Shown: positions 35,901-46,539, counted from the first letter of the stretch. The stretch is DNA of 50,000 bases from Neocallimastix lanati (nom. inval.) (GCA_016946835.1 JACVTC010000082.1:340001-390000); one strand, 5' to 3'. Translations and numbers: made by a program. Notes: generated from the letters alone by a model not told the origin.

Positions 35901-37133
35901 AGAGTCTAGATTATCATTATGTTCAAATTCATCCAGTAAACATGTGAATTTATTATGAGAGAAGATTGCTTCACGTTTATCCCTACAAATTCGATTAGAC
36001 CACTTAATTTGTTTATCCCGAGGGGGAGTAACAAAACCATCAGGAGATATTTTTTTACAAGAAAGAATAAGTGGTAAATGGTCAGAGATGTCATTAAAAG
36101 AGTAACATACAGAAGCAATATTCAGATAATTTCTTAATTTATCGTTCACTACTATAAAATCAATACAAGAATTCTTTCCACCATTAGACCAAGTAAATTG
36201 ATGACCAACCATATCCATAACAAACCATTGAGGGGAAATTCTAAGAATAAGATCTATGAGTTGTTGCTTAGTCATATTGAAATCACCAACAATAGCCGAA
36301 GGGTTATTCTGATGGTTCTTGAGCCAATTAGCAAAATCAGTTTCCGCTTTTTCTCTAGAGTCTTTGTGTTTTTTGCTAGGGATGTAAATGTTCCCTAAAG
36401 AACATCTGACACCCCAAAAAGAGAATATATTTACTGAGAGTATATATCTATATTCAAAATCATCATTAGTGAATTGGCAGGAGGAGTGCACACCTATATA
36501 AAGGCCCCTCATACCAGGGATTTTTTTGTCCGCACGTCTCAGTACTGTTCTATAATGATTAAGGAATGGATATGAGTTAGAAAAGGAGTTAAGGAATGAA
36601 CTATTACCGACTTCTTGAAGACAAATACAAATAGGATTAAAGATTGAATTAAAATTGGTAAGTCCGTCACGTTTTTCAGAATTCCAACCATTTATGTTCC
36701 AGCTAATACAGAGGTTGAAATATTTAGTATTCGAGAAAGGGTTAGCATACAGGAGGCTTTCAGAGATGGGGATTGAGGGTTCAGAATAATACCTGGTTCT
36801 ATTATGATTAACATTGCTAAATGTGCGTATCCTTGAAGTAATCTTCCATTTTATTCTTTTAACAGGTAAGTGCTTAGTAATCAAATAAATAACCTTCAAA
36901 TAATCAGTACAATTATTATAGTTAACTCTTAGGATGAAGTAGTTTTCCATATTAATATAGTGTTTTTTAACGATTCCATGAACAACTTCATTACAATTTG
37001 ATATCTTTTTGCTTAAAAATTCCCATAGTCTACTTTCAGTCCAAGATTCAAGATCATGAATGAAAATTAAAACAAATTTATCATGGTCAGGACCATAAAG
37101 TCGCAGACCTCTTCGTATAGTTGACATAATAAA
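32892..37133 (-). mobile_element. Apparently full-length LINE (family a)
   Basis: Non-LTR retrotransposon on the minus strand. The poly(A) tail is a 53-T run at 32892-32944. The 3' UTR occupies 32945-33041, followed upstream by one long intact ORF. The exact 5' end cannot be fixed because I found no target-site duplication between the flanks. A 5'-truncated relative with the same C-terminus lies at 49.57-49.77 kb. Confidence 0.85.
33042..37127 (-). CDS. LINE polyprotein: endonuclease, reverse transcriptase, zinc knuckle
   Basis: A 1361-residue uninterrupted protein that would nick target DNA and reverse-transcribe its own RNA at the nick. Residues about 138-357 are an exonuclease-endonuclease-phosphatase domain with the expected catalytic residues: N144 (WNINGW), E172 (QEVG), Y248 (NIYIP), D282 and N284 (GDFN), D323 and H350 (SDH). 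Residues about 612-905 are the reverse transcriptase: APGPDGIPTEFFK, IPKKGD, D764 in FLDLKKAYD, RQGCPLSP and FADD at 860-863 (the usual Y is F, a common variant). A C-terminal zinc knuckle C-x2-C-x10-H-x4-C spans 1174-1193. After it is a tail with a VGLAEFLTN motif shared with the other LINE pieces here. The first ~130 residues are unassigned. All catalytic residues are present, so the copy could be active; clade (L1/Tx1-like) is my estimate. Confidence 0.92.
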   Translation of the reverse strand: MSTIRRGLRLYGPDHDKFVLIFIHDLESWTESRLWEFLSKKISNCNEVVHGIVKKHYINMENYFILRVNYNNCTDYLKVIYLITKHLPVKRIKWKITSRIRTFSNVNHNRTRYYSEPSIPISESLLYANPFSNTKYFNLCISWNINGWNSEKRDGLTNFNSIFNPICICLQEVGNSSFLNSFSNSYPFLNHYRTVLRRADKKIPGMRGLYIGVHSSCQFTNDDFEYRYILSVNIFSFWGVRCSLGNIYIPSKKHKDSREKAETDFANWLKNHQNNPSAIVGDFNMTKQQLIDLILRISPQWFVMDMVGHQFTWSNGGKNSCIDFIVVNDKLRNYLNIASVCYSFNDISDHLPLILSCKKISPDGFVTPPRDKQIKWSNRICRDKREAIFSHNKFTCLLDEFEHNDNLDSNTMVKKLLDTANKIGDDIQARVPTNLQGSAFHCPAYIKKLSHEKHLFYKRIKNFKLSNDLSNLQEFCDLSKEYRVLSDYIISIKRNIRNIRFKNLIHSIGECFLKNDAQRGWSGLKKISKPSYSPSQSPVYIKDKEGNVLVSQEDQLNRFAEHYEELASDITGHSLNENYWKRILNNSSTPQESWDINQPISMSEIHSTVLSMKNNKAPGPDGIPTEFFKAFFNSESRNSSQDDSNQEVTYSDCAKCLLLLFNKIWDGDFPNEWNSASIVSIPKKGDLSDCNNYRGISLINVGLKILSKIVTKRISDYAFSNGIIRPEQFGFRNKEECISLFVSIREICQRRKFKDKFTFLAFLDLKKAYDSVPIYNILTKLNNLGIRGKCLQFITNLYLTSKARANVNGKLSKEFPIHRGVRQGCPLSPILFNIFINDIFDKCKSYGVITEKKKCCGGLFADDIVLLAPTKSSLKNLLNIAHDWGIKNEMTFGINKCATLVVKPKNFIPSRHYENPTFRLGMNYIPSTNQYTYLGIPFNESLDLKPIIAKMNSKINYTVNSFFSFLTNRNVPFYFKTRILVSFVLSSVLYYAPLLGSNKKNTEKAQTAFNRGLYWSFGFKNKTSNTSIYNMSKELSIPPIASFCAKAMIRCFKKWKDSSCIISHLVKNIPTLSHYSWTKKARSLAVHKHNNKLPGEIRKFYWENIHYSSTPAIRSTKYKKFKFGFKKFIQRLSLKYSQFSLGFFWIGRIKCGFKFDVKTYVKSNLVSENCPTYCPCCGESNSIPSFTHWILLCPKFEEFRQHFIPFVDEIFINFSLIVHEKSLNIPDDKEEDFDDNINFYVLCLLLGGNAVFEILKIGSGERRRFINNIFQSPSNESSFPISYFVGLAEFLTNVMPIVIGDFYTMIDLYSVRPTVVKSVDVVTIRQRRNSDTDSNDNFHPHGVIFDEWEELEAFSSSNLIT

Positions 37134-37440
37134 ATAAAAAACTTATCTATATTAATAAAAGGTAATGTAATATAAAAATTAAAAAATAAAATTAGTAAAA
37201 AATTAAAAAATTAAAAAAAATAAAAATTTATTGCTGTTGTCTTCTCTTTCGTGTATAATGTTTGCTAAAACTTGTTTGTTATTCTTTCTATTTGTGTTGA
37301 CTAGTTTTTAATTAATGATTTTCAATTATAAATTCCTGTTTTATGTAAAAATTTCTGTAAAATAATCATATATAATATAAAATTTAAATGTTAATGAAAT
37401 AATAGTTGTGAAAAACTATAAAAAGATTCCCATCCGTTAA
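37134..37440. other. Region upstream of the LINE ORF
   Basis: Probably includes the LINE 5' UTR; a slightly less AT-rich patch (GCTGTTGTCTTCTCTTTCG) is at about 37232-37250. The boundary is unresolved. Confidence 0.4.
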
Positions 37441-37855
37441 ATAATGTCTCAAACACAAGCTTTGGAGTGAATCAATCTCCTACATTTCCATTTTACAATA
37501 GCTACATGAGAGTATAAATAATACTATAGAAAAAAACATATACAAAATAATGCTAAAGTAAAAAATACAATAGATTCATTACAATGATAATATGTAGAAA
37601 CTACATGATATTATTAATTATACAACTCCAATGTTACTACATATCCAGTTTAAGACATTATAGAACGTCAAGTTCACTTTCTACAGTCTTCCAGTATTCC
37701 AGATTTCTCTCTTCGTACTAGAAGCCACTTTAGAAAGGATAACCATTGATTATTATCAGAATCACAGAAAGCTGTAATTAGTACACCTGATATAGGTTAT
37801 TCCTTTTCCATCAACCCTCCATGGACCTGGAAAAACAGTCCACTTCATTGGGATT
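37441..37855. other. Relatively GC-rich island, no gene recognised
   Basis: About 400 bp with mixed base composition, unlike the surrounding AT-rich DNA. Short coding-like frames exist, for example on the plus strand one with STPDIGYSFSINPPWTW just before the ATT repeat, but stops break all frames. It may be a relic of a gene or mobile element. Confidence 0.4.
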
Positions 37856-37856
37856 A

Positions 37857-37858
37857 TA

Positions 37859-37900
<42 letters not shown>

Positions 37901-38061
37901 TTATTATTAAATTATTTTAATTCATTTTATTTTATTTTACTACAATTTTATTTTATTTCTACATTATGATAATATGAATTAATACAAAAAATTTATTAAA
38001 AATAAAACAAAATAATAAAAAACTTTATTATTAAACTCTTCCTTCATTTTTATTATTAATT

Positions 38062-38093
<32 letters not shown>

Positions 38094-38153
38094 TTATTTA
38101 TTATGAATTATTATTATGAATTATTATTAGAGGAGAATTTATTACTTTTCATC
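37857..38153. repeat. (TTA)n and (ATTT)n microsatellites
   Basis: (TTA)n at 37857-37902, (ATTT)n at about 38065-38095 and ATTATTATGAATT repeats to 38130; the rest is AT-rich spacer. Confidence 0.7.
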
Positions 38154-38627
38154 TCAGGGAGGAGCAGTTGGAGAAGAATCTGAAGTTTGAGTTGGATATT
38201 GCTATTGATACTTTGGTGGATATTGAGAATATGTATGATATTGTTGTGGATATTGAGAATACTGAGAGGAAGATGGATATTGTGAAGGATATAAAGACGA
38301 ATATTGCTAGGAATATAAATTAGATGAAGAAGATATATTTGTTTCCGAATCAGAAGAAGGAGACGGTTGAGGATATATGAAAGTATAGGATGGAGGATAA
38401 GGTTGAGCCGTAGAAGGCATACTTGATCCAGAATCAGTACGTTTAGGTTGGAAATATGGATAAAGATAAGGTTGAGGATAAGGTTGAGCTAGGGTTAGAA
38501 GATGTACTTGATCCAGATAATGAAATTTTAAGTCTTTGATTTCTGAAATAAATCCAAAATCATTCTCCTTGTAAATAATTGCTTTTTTTTTTTTTTTTTT
38601 TTTTAGCTTTTGAGGGCTTGAAGACAT
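38154..38627 (-). pseudogene. Pro/Tyr/Gln/Ser-rich protein gene with two in-frame TAG codons
   Basis: From the ATG at 38627 the frame encodes MSSSPQKL, a Lys run from a 23-T stretch, then YPQPYLYPYFQPK, SAQPYP-type and PSPSSDSET sequence to a TAG at about 38307. The same frame then continues as QYSSLYPSQYPSSSQYSQYP to a second TAG, then QYPTQTSDSSPTAPP to TGA at 38154. Both TAG codons directly precede CAA and sit where the repeated style predicts Gln, so each looks like CAG changed to TAG. An internal duplicate (GGATCAAGTA..GGCTCAACC) is also out of frame with itself by 4 bp in the N-terminal half. It is most likely a pseudogene of a low-complexity surface or structural protein. Readthrough or a sequencing error is possible. 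Family not recognised. Confidence 0.5.
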
Positions 38628-39203
38628 CTCTTTCCCAATAAAACTTTTTTATTTCATTTGTTTTTTTTTACAATATACTTTCATTTCTTATCCAAAGTTC
38701 TTGATTCTTTAGTTCATTTTTTTTTTTTTTTTTTTTTTTTTTTATAGCCGCAATTATTATGAACTTTAATCTTTATTTATTTATTCTCTTATAAAATACA
38801 TGAATATTTTTAATTTTAATAAAAAATAGAAAAAAAAAACACAAAATTAATAAAATAAATAAATATTATTTGTCCAATTTGAACATAATAATAAATGAAA
38901 TAGTAACGTGAAATAAAAAGTAATAATCAAAAATAAGTGTATAAATAAGTTTAGAAAAACAGTTCATATGCAACGAACGTCACCTCCTTATGGATTAGAA
39001 TTTGAATTGTCTATCTGAAAGAAATTATGGTCTTCTCCTTCAGAGGCATAGGCCCTGCTAGCCTGTCTTACTGCATTTTCATCGTTGACGCTACTGGTTA
39101 GTTTACGCTTATACTTTCGGAATAGTAACCCTTGCCGAGTACTTACTCGAGGCATAATTTCTGTAAAGAGAGCCGCAGATCGCACCAAGAGTGGCGTTTT
39201 TTG

Positions 39204-39205
<2 letters not shown>

Positions 39206-39249
<44 letters not shown>

Positions 39250-40068
39250 CAGGGAAGAGAATACACTTCCAAAAACTTTATTAAATTTTATTTTAAAAAA
39301 TACATGTAGGTGAAAAGTACATTAGAAATTAAAAATAAAAAATTAAAAAATAAAAAATAAAAAATAAAAAAGCTCGAAAATACTATGTATTTCGGCAAGT
39401 TGTACTATGCGGGAATTTTACCCTTCCTATCAAATAAAAAAGAAATAAAATTTAGAAGTAACATCCTTAAAATAGATAGTGTGGTGTCCACTAAACTCTC
39501 CCCGGATTCATCATTTATTGAGCTACTAGGGCGAGAATCACCCTTCGTAGTAATAGATGATAATCCTGTATTTTCATTATGCCTTATCAGTACGACGTCG
39601 ACGCTCTTGGTTAAGTTTGATATTTTGCAATACCTATCAAATAATAGCTCAAACGAACTACTTATGATAGGTATTGCATTTGTTAAGAATTCCGCCAAGC
39701 CCACAATTTTTGGAACAGGTGACTCAGATGAACCTTTGAAAAGTAGTTCATTTAAATGTCTCTGTTCCCCACTATCGAAATGTAGTTCATTTAAAACTAA
39801 AGTCCCACCAAGAAGGAACAAGTATATATAATGATTGATATAATCTTCAAAATCAGAAATAGAGTCATAGGAAGAAAGAGGATTAAACGCTCTAATCTTC
39901 CTAAGGAATAAAACATAGAGATCATCGATGAAATTTAAAGAATTCCATCTAAAAGATGCAAGAGCATCGCATTTAAAAATCCAATGTTCAAAAGATTGAT
40001 TACCTTCACCACAACATGGGCAGGACTTTGGACAATCTTCTGAAACTCTACCCATTCTAATAGCAATA
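39206..40068 (-). mobile_element. LINE family b, 5'-truncated insertion with 13-bp target-site duplication
   Basis: A 41-T run (39206-39246) is the poly(A) tail, and the 3' UTR resembles that of the intact LINE (AGACAGGGA..., CTTTATTAAA, AAAAAATACATG). The 5' end is truncated at 40068. The flanking duplication is GGCGTTTTTTGAA at 39193-39205 and 40069-40081. This is a textbook target-primed reverse transcription product and the youngest event at this site. Confidence 0.85.
39405..40068 (-). pseudogene. LINE b ORF fragment (C-terminal ~221 residues)
   Basis: Only the C-terminal end of the polyprotein is present: a zinc knuckle CPCC...H....C (C-x2-C-x8-H-x4-C), then INHYIYLFLLGG, VGLAEFLTNAIP and LTKSVDVVLIRH, each with a counterpart in the intact copy (INFYVLCLLLGG, VGLAEFLTNVMP, VVKSVDVVTIRQ). 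It ends at 39405. The endonuclease and reverse transcriptase are missing. The open frame continues upstream into the host LINE c sequence to an ATG at 40130, which is an accident of insertion. Confidence 0.8.
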
Positions 40069-40258
40069 GGCGTTTTTTGAATAATCACAAGAAATGATTT
40101 GGTTCTTAAACAAAATATCCTTTCCACCAAGAAGAAAGTTATATAATCGGTACCACATCACATATATATTTACACACTCATTATTTAGAAAATTTCTTAA
40201 ATTACTACGATTTTCATCAATTGAACTATTCACTAAATTATAAGTATAATAAATAAAA

Positions 40259-40703
40259 GATATTTTAAAAGAACACACTAAATAAGAATATTATATATTA
40301 TTTATATTATTTACTCATTTATTTTTTTTTTATTTTTATTTTTATTTATATTTTATTTTATTTTTTTTTTATTATATTTTTATATATAATAAAATATAAA
40401 ATTTTTATAAATATAAAATTTATGTAAAGGGTAAATTAATTATTTTGATAATTAATTATTAAATAATATTAAATGTCGTAATAGTATATAATTTATAATA
40501 AAATAAAAAAAAAACAATAGATTTATTTTTATTTAAAAAGAATTAAAAAATTATAAAATTAATTGTTATAAAAAATTTAATTTTTTTTATGTGTCAAAAT
40601 TTTTTTAATTTTTTTTTTTTTTTTTTTTTTTTTTTATTATCATCTATAAATAATCATAGAAAAAAAAAAAATAAAATAAAGAAAAGCATATTTATTTCGA
40701 AAT
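40259..40703. other. AT-rich 3' flank of the CotH-type gene
   Basis: A/T-rich, with a T-run at about 40612-40635. It should carry the polyadenylation signals of the gene ending at 40704, but none is distinctive in this composition. Confidence 0.5.
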
Positions 40704-43700
40704 TTAGTTGCATTTACCAAATTTACTTTGACAACCAACACCACAATGATCAGCAGTATTTCCACAGTAACCAAATTCACTACAACATAAGCCTTCAGCA
40801 CAAACGGCTATACCTGCACCACACTTTATTTTAGAAACTGGAAGAGTACTAGAGTTGACTCCACTATTACTAGCTTTAGTTTTAATAACTTTAGTAACTG
40901 TGCTTTTAATAGTTTTTGCAACGCTAGCTTTAGCACTAGTTTTAGCACTAGTCTTAGCAACGCTAGCTTTAACACTAGTCTTAGCACTAGTTTTAGCAAC
41001 GTTAGCTTTAGCACTAGTCTTAGCACTAGTTTTAACAACGTTGGCTTTAGCACTAGTCTTAGCAACGCTAGCTTTAACACTAGTCTTAGCACTAGTTTTA
41101 GCAACGTTAGCTTTAGCACTAGTCTTAGCACTAGTTTTAACAACGCTGGCTTTAGCACTAGTTTTTGTAGCATTAGCTTTGACAGCAGTAGTTTTTGCAG
41201 AACTTTGTTTAGCATCACCCTTTTTAACAGTTTCATACTTTGGTTCATAGTAACCTAAAGATGTATCAACTTTAGTTGGGACTGTAGTACCAAATTCATT
41301 AGCAATGACCTTTGATTTTTCAATAATCCACTTCTTAAGTGGGGTTGGGTAGCCATTACCATCAATACTAGTTACTTGTTCTTCAAAATCTTTAGTAGTG
41401 TAATGATAATCACCATATGCACCGCTATGCTTATTAACTCTTTCTAATTTAGAATCCCAGTAAACATCATCTCTAATGAGTTCAACAAGAGAATCAATAC
41501 GTGGACCAACAGCGTTAATATTAAAGATAGTTTTAACCATTCTCTTGAGAACATTCTTTAAATAAGCATCATTATCAGCTACTTTTCTAGCAATATCAAG
41601 AAGTGGTCTCTCCTTATCTACTTCACTAAGATTAATATATTCATCAAGTTTAGCTTTAATGGCTTTACTTGGACTACCACCAAGACCAAAAGAAATATGG
41701 AAATCATTATCAAGGAAATACCAATAATTTTCAACTACATTCTTAAAAAGGAAGTAATTACCTGGATTCATCCAGTAGTTATCATTAGCATAAGCAGCGT
41801 ATTGCATAGCCATAGCCTTTAAGAAACCATGAACATCAAGATTTATCTTTTTAGTTTGTGCATAATCTTTAATACTACTGAATAATGGAACTAAAATTTC
41901 TTCAACCATCTTTGTACTAGAAACAGTCTTAGTATCTTCATCACCCTTATAAGTATAAACACCATATTTTGAACTTGATTTACCATAATATTTCATATTA
42001 GCATAAATATTAGCATCAGGATAGGCATCAGCCTTGAAAATATGATTATTAACAGTGAATTTTTTACCAGCATTGAAAGTATTCTTAAGGAAATGACCAT
42101 TGTTAAGATCATCACTAATAAAGAAAATACCAATAGGTTTTTTGTTAATGAAAAGTCGAGCGAATTTACCTTGAGGAGTTGGAATACCAAGTGAGTTTAA
42201 CATATCAATGTAAATTTTTTCTCTTAAAAATTTTTAAAGAAATTAAAAATTATTATTGTAAAATAGTAATAACATAATAATCAGTATAATATTTTTAATA
42301 AACAAGTATATTAACTGAGTAATATATGAAATAAAATATTTAATATATTTTACACATTAAATATTTTATTTAAATATATATATATTATATATTCATTATA
42401 TAATTCTCAATCATACAATACATTAACGATTGTTGAATATTAAATTTAATAATAAAAATATATATAAAAATTTAATGTACCTAACTAAAGAAGGATCCAT
42501 ATGGTTAGCTCTTAATTTAATACTGGTACGATCAAATAAATCCTTACCATCATCAGTTTTAAGACCACCAAGCTTGTAACTAAGCTTTTTAGCTTCGGTA
42601 GTCTAAATTTATTTTTTATTATTTTATTTTATTGAAATTTTTTTTAAATAAATATTATTTTAATAATATTAAATATATGTTTATATTAATAGAAATTATG
42701 ATAATATTATTAATAATCTACTATTTTATTATAATTAAAAAGAAAATAATTTATAAATATAAAAACTTTAAATAAAAAATTATTGGACTTTCAATATTTA
42801 CAGATTGACCGCTTATACTAATTTTTGCCTTATTGAAAGTTTGAACATTGTAAGGACTATTAAAATATAATAAATATTAAAAATAATTTTAGTTATTTCT
42901 CTTATTAACATGTACTGTTTTTTTTTTTTTTTTTTTGACACTATATGATAATAAATTCTTATGGAATTATATTAAATACAAACCTGACATAGATAACTTT
43001 AATACCTTCATATTTTAGTTTTTCATCTTTTGGATTATTATGAAGATTATCAATTTGAGATTGTGGAGCTTCAACCAAGATAGTAGCAATAAATGTATCT
43101 TTATTATTATTATTTTATATAGTAATAATTATAAAAAAATATATTATTATTAGTTATAAAAATTTTTATTTAGAATAAAATTGAAAAAAAAATTATATAT
43201 ATATATATTAACATAATTATTATATTAAAGAAAATCTTCTATATAAATAATAAATATAATGAAAACTGTTTTAATATAATTATTATTATAGAAAATTTTT
43301 ATATTTTATTTAGTATAAAAATTTATAGCTGAATATAATAATTATTAAATATAAAAAGCAAATATATATTAATTGAAACATTTTCTTTATATTATTACTT
43401 TTCTTTTTAATTTCTCTTTTCATTATAAAGATATATTATTTATTTTATTTTATTCTTTTATTTTAATTTATTATTATTTTTTTATACAAAATATAAATTT
43501 TATATATAAATTTCCTTTTTTTAAAAAAAAATAATTCCATTGATAATATATATCTATTTCATATTAATATTAATATATTTACTATTAATATTTATAATTT
43601 ACCATCATATAATTTAGATTTATCTTGAAGTGGTGAAACTTGATAAGCTAAAGGTAAAAGAGGATGTTTTTTTACAGTGATTTTTCTATCAAAGAATTCG

Positions 43701-44094
43701 TTTAATGTATCACCATTAGCTTCACGTTCGAATTTTTCTTCACTACCATTTAAAATATAGTGATATTTAACTGGAGTCTTGACATCAACAGAGGCTTTAT
43801 AGACTGGGTATTCCTCAACTGTCATATCATATTTCTTACCATTAACAACTACTTTTGGAGTACCGCTAACAGCAATTACCTTGAAAGTTACTATAATTTA
43901 TATATTATATATTTTAATTAAATATATTAATTTAATACAGTATTTTTTTTTATTATTAGTTAAAATTGAATTTAGATATTAAATATTAATAAAGTATTTA
44001 TTGTTTAATTCATTATTGATAATATATCAATTTTACCTTTTGCTTGTACTAATAAAATATTTACAGCAAGAAACAAATAAGTTAACGCTTTCAT
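40704..44094 (-). CDS. Secreted CotH-kinase-domain protein with C-terminal CBM18 (six exons)
   Basis: Exons on the minus strand: 44094-44037, 43890-43603, 43098-42984, 42856-42802, 42602-42481 and 42222-40704. All five introns are GT-AG, phases agree, and the total is 2157 nt (718 residues). Exon 1 encodes a signal peptide (MKALTYLFLAVNILLVQAK). The CotH domain covers exons 2-6, with VKYHYILNGSEE, FFDRKITVKKHPLLPL, IKLRANHMDPSLVREK, DNYWMNPGNYFLF (residues ~359-372) and FLDNDFHISFG (~382-392). CotH proteins are atypical secretory-pathway or surface kinases, first known from Bacillus spore coats and common in gut fungi. Residues ~549-655 are a Lys/Thr/Ser/Ala linker of 13-residue repeats. Residues 680-718 hold eight cysteines (680, 687, 692, 693, 699, 706, 710, 717) in the hevein/CBM18 pattern, implying chitin binding. 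No dockerin is seen. The role is probably cell-wall or spore-wall attachment (inference). Confidence 0.9.
40905..41215. repeat. 39-bp coding minisatellite in the CotH linker
   Basis: About six units encoding A(S/N)VAKTSAKTS(A/V)K, one shortened to nine residues. Unit variants alternate (ANV/ASV, SAK/SVK), consistent with unequal exchange. Long ORFs in the other frames across it are repeat artefacts. Confidence 0.85.
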
Positions 44095-46539
44095 TTTCAA
44101 AATAATTAAACTTCTAATATTTCATATATCTATTTTGTTATTATTATTTTCATAAGAGAAATAAAAAACAAAATAATAAAAAATACATTATTAATATTAA
44201 TAATTAAATTTTATGTTATTTATGTGTGTAAAATTACAAAATATTACCTTCTCTTTTATATTTTATGAAAAATTTAATATAAATTATGTTACAATATACT
44301 TAATAATTGATATTAAATTTACTATTTTAATTATTTATATTATTATCAGACAAATTTAATTATCTAAAAAACAATTATAAAATAAATATACTATTTAAAA
44401 ATTTTATATAATTATTAAAAAAAATAAAATGAAATAATTAAAGATTTAACAATGTAAAACTTTTTTAAAAAATGAGTGATACACCACAATATATATACTA
44501 TTTTTTTTTTTTTTTTTAATATAAATTTTAAATATAAAAAAATTACATCAAATTCAATTTGTGTTACAGTTTCTAAAAAAAAAAAAAAAAATTCAAATGT
44601 ATAATATATAATTCAATATATTTAAATATATTAATCAATAATATAGATGTTAAAATGTCAATATAAAATTTATATACTTTTAATATATCAAATATTTTAA
44701 TATATAAAAATATTTAATCGATATAAATTAGTTTACATAAATTAGAATAAATAAATATAATATTTAATTAGTAAATATAACTATTTAAATATTAAATTAA
44801 ATATGTAAAGAAAAAAAAAATTTTTTTTTTATGAATTTAAAATTTTATTGAAACTTTTAATCTAAAAATACTTTTAAAAGATGAGGAGAAAAATAACAAA
44901 TTATATATATATATATATATATATATGAAAAAGCGTTAATAGCATCTTTACAAGAAATAACAAAGAGTATTATCTTTTCCTTAATTTTCTTTTAATATTA
45001 TTCAGAAACAATACTATCATACATATTTTGATTGAAATTTTCTTTTCTTCATTTATCTAATACATTATCAAAACTATTAATTATCTAATGTATCAATTTA
45101 TTAATATTCATATATGATTTAATTTAAGGGCAATACATAGAAATAAAATATTGCATTAAGTCAAGATTTTTTGTATTAATATATAATAATTAATAAAAAA
45201 AAAAAGTTTTTTTAATAAATAATTTTTATATGATGTGTATAAATTATAATAATAATTATAATTTTAAAAGGAGTTATTAGAACTTAAATATTATTTTATT
45301 ATATAATCATTATATAATATGTAATTATGTAATTACAAGAAGCTATTATTTATTAGTATCTATTAAAAATTATTAAAGAATAAATAAAAATATCTTCTAT
45401 ATATTTATATTCTCTTGTTTATTCTACATTGTTAAAAGAAATTAAAATTAATAAATTTAATATATATATACTATTTAAATTTAAATATATATATATCTTT
45501 AAATAGTTTTTAAATAATTATTTAAACTTTTCATATTTATAACAATTATGCATATGCATTATTATTTTATTTTTATTGAATTAAATATCTTTTTTATACC
45601 TACAATTTCTTTTTTTTTTTTTTTTTTATTATTTAAATATTAAAAAAAAAAAAAAGAAAAAAAAAAAAATAAAAAAAAGAAAGAAAAAACTAATTATAAA
45701 TGCAAACAAAAAAATAATATAAAAAATATAAAAATTTTTATTCAATAGAGATTATACTAATGACTTTTGATTATATAAATTAATCTAATTCTAATCATAA
45801 TGTACGATATATAACCTTATCAATATTATTTAAATAACAACAATAATAATATAATAATAAAAATAATATAATAATGAAAAAAATATTATAATAAAAATAA
45901 TAAATGATAACTTAATTATAACCATTTAGCATTTAATTTTTTGATTAATTTATATTCTATTATTCATTTAATTATTATATTTTCATCATTTTTCTACATA
46001 CATATATATAATATATTATATAACTATTTTATATATATACACATATATATATTGTTAATTTATATTTTATTATTTATTATTATTATTATTATTATTATTT
46101 TTTATTAATAAGTATTTTCAATCAAACGCTCTATAAATTAATAAAAATAAATATAAAAAAAAAATTATTAATAGAGATGTTAGAGATTAATAATAATTGT
46201 TATTTGTTTTAATACCGTTTTTCTCTTTTCTAATTAACTAATTAATAATGTTTAATCCTTTTACTACTATTGCTCTTCTTTATATATATAATTAAATTTA
46301 TTATTGATTTCCTTTTTTTTTTAAAAATGTTTGTTGTTCTTATTATAATATATATATTTTATATATAAACTTTATTTTTTTTTATGAAAAAGATGATATA
46401 AATATTAATTTAATTTAAATAAAACCCTGTTAAGTCTTATGTATAAAACTTTCGGGTTTTTTTTTTTTAATATAGTTATATATGGTATCAAATATATTTA
46501 TTTCATATTTTTTTTCTTATTAATTGAATCATTTTTAAT
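44095..46539. other. AT-rich intergenic region, no gene recognised
   Basis: Contains the promoter side of the CotH-type gene (just above 44094), (AT)n near 44910-44930, an A/T-run cluster at about 45610-45690 and (ATT)n at about 46070-46100. At 46427-46472 an AAACCC...GGGTTT inverted repeat is followed by T's. No coding sequence seen. Confidence 0.55.

Larger units (their letters stand above)
38717..40258 (-). mobile_element. LINE family c, 5'-truncated copy interrupted by another LINE
   Basis: The 3' end is a 27-T run at 38717-38743, with a 3' UTR matching the copies at 14.04 and 15.1 kb. The coding remainder is split. 40258-40082 encodes LVNSSIDENR, FLNNECVNIYV and FLLGGKD. 39205-38988 encodes LVRSAALFTEIMP, then KRKLTSSV and the end of the protein at 38988. 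LVRSAALFTEIMP aligns with FVGLAEFLTNVMP of the intact LINE. The gap at 39206-40068 is the nested LINE b with a 13-bp target-site duplication. Removing the insert leaves the two halves joined in an open frame. Confidence 0.65.

Noticed and set aside
34583-36398. Additional ORFs inside the LINE
   Set aside because: Alternative-frame shadows of the 1361-residue LINE polyprotein.
38988-39272. Small gene with a poly-Lys N-terminus
   Set aside because: The Lys run is the poly(A) tail of the nested LINE b; the remainder is the C-terminal end of LINE c.
40057-40278. Separate 73-residue gene on the minus strand
   Set aside because: It matches the LINE c copy at 14.6 kb (LVNSSI.ENR, FLNNECVNIYV) and is cut by the nested LINE insertion.
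40855-41250. Leu/Ala-rich ORFs on both strands over the CotH linker
   Set aside because: Shadows of the 39-bp coding minisatellite in other frames.
46427-46472. Intrinsic-terminator-like hairpin (AAACCC...GGGTTT plus T-run)
   Set aside because: Bacterial-type terminators have no expected role in fungal nuclear DNA, the loop is long, and no gene lies beside it.
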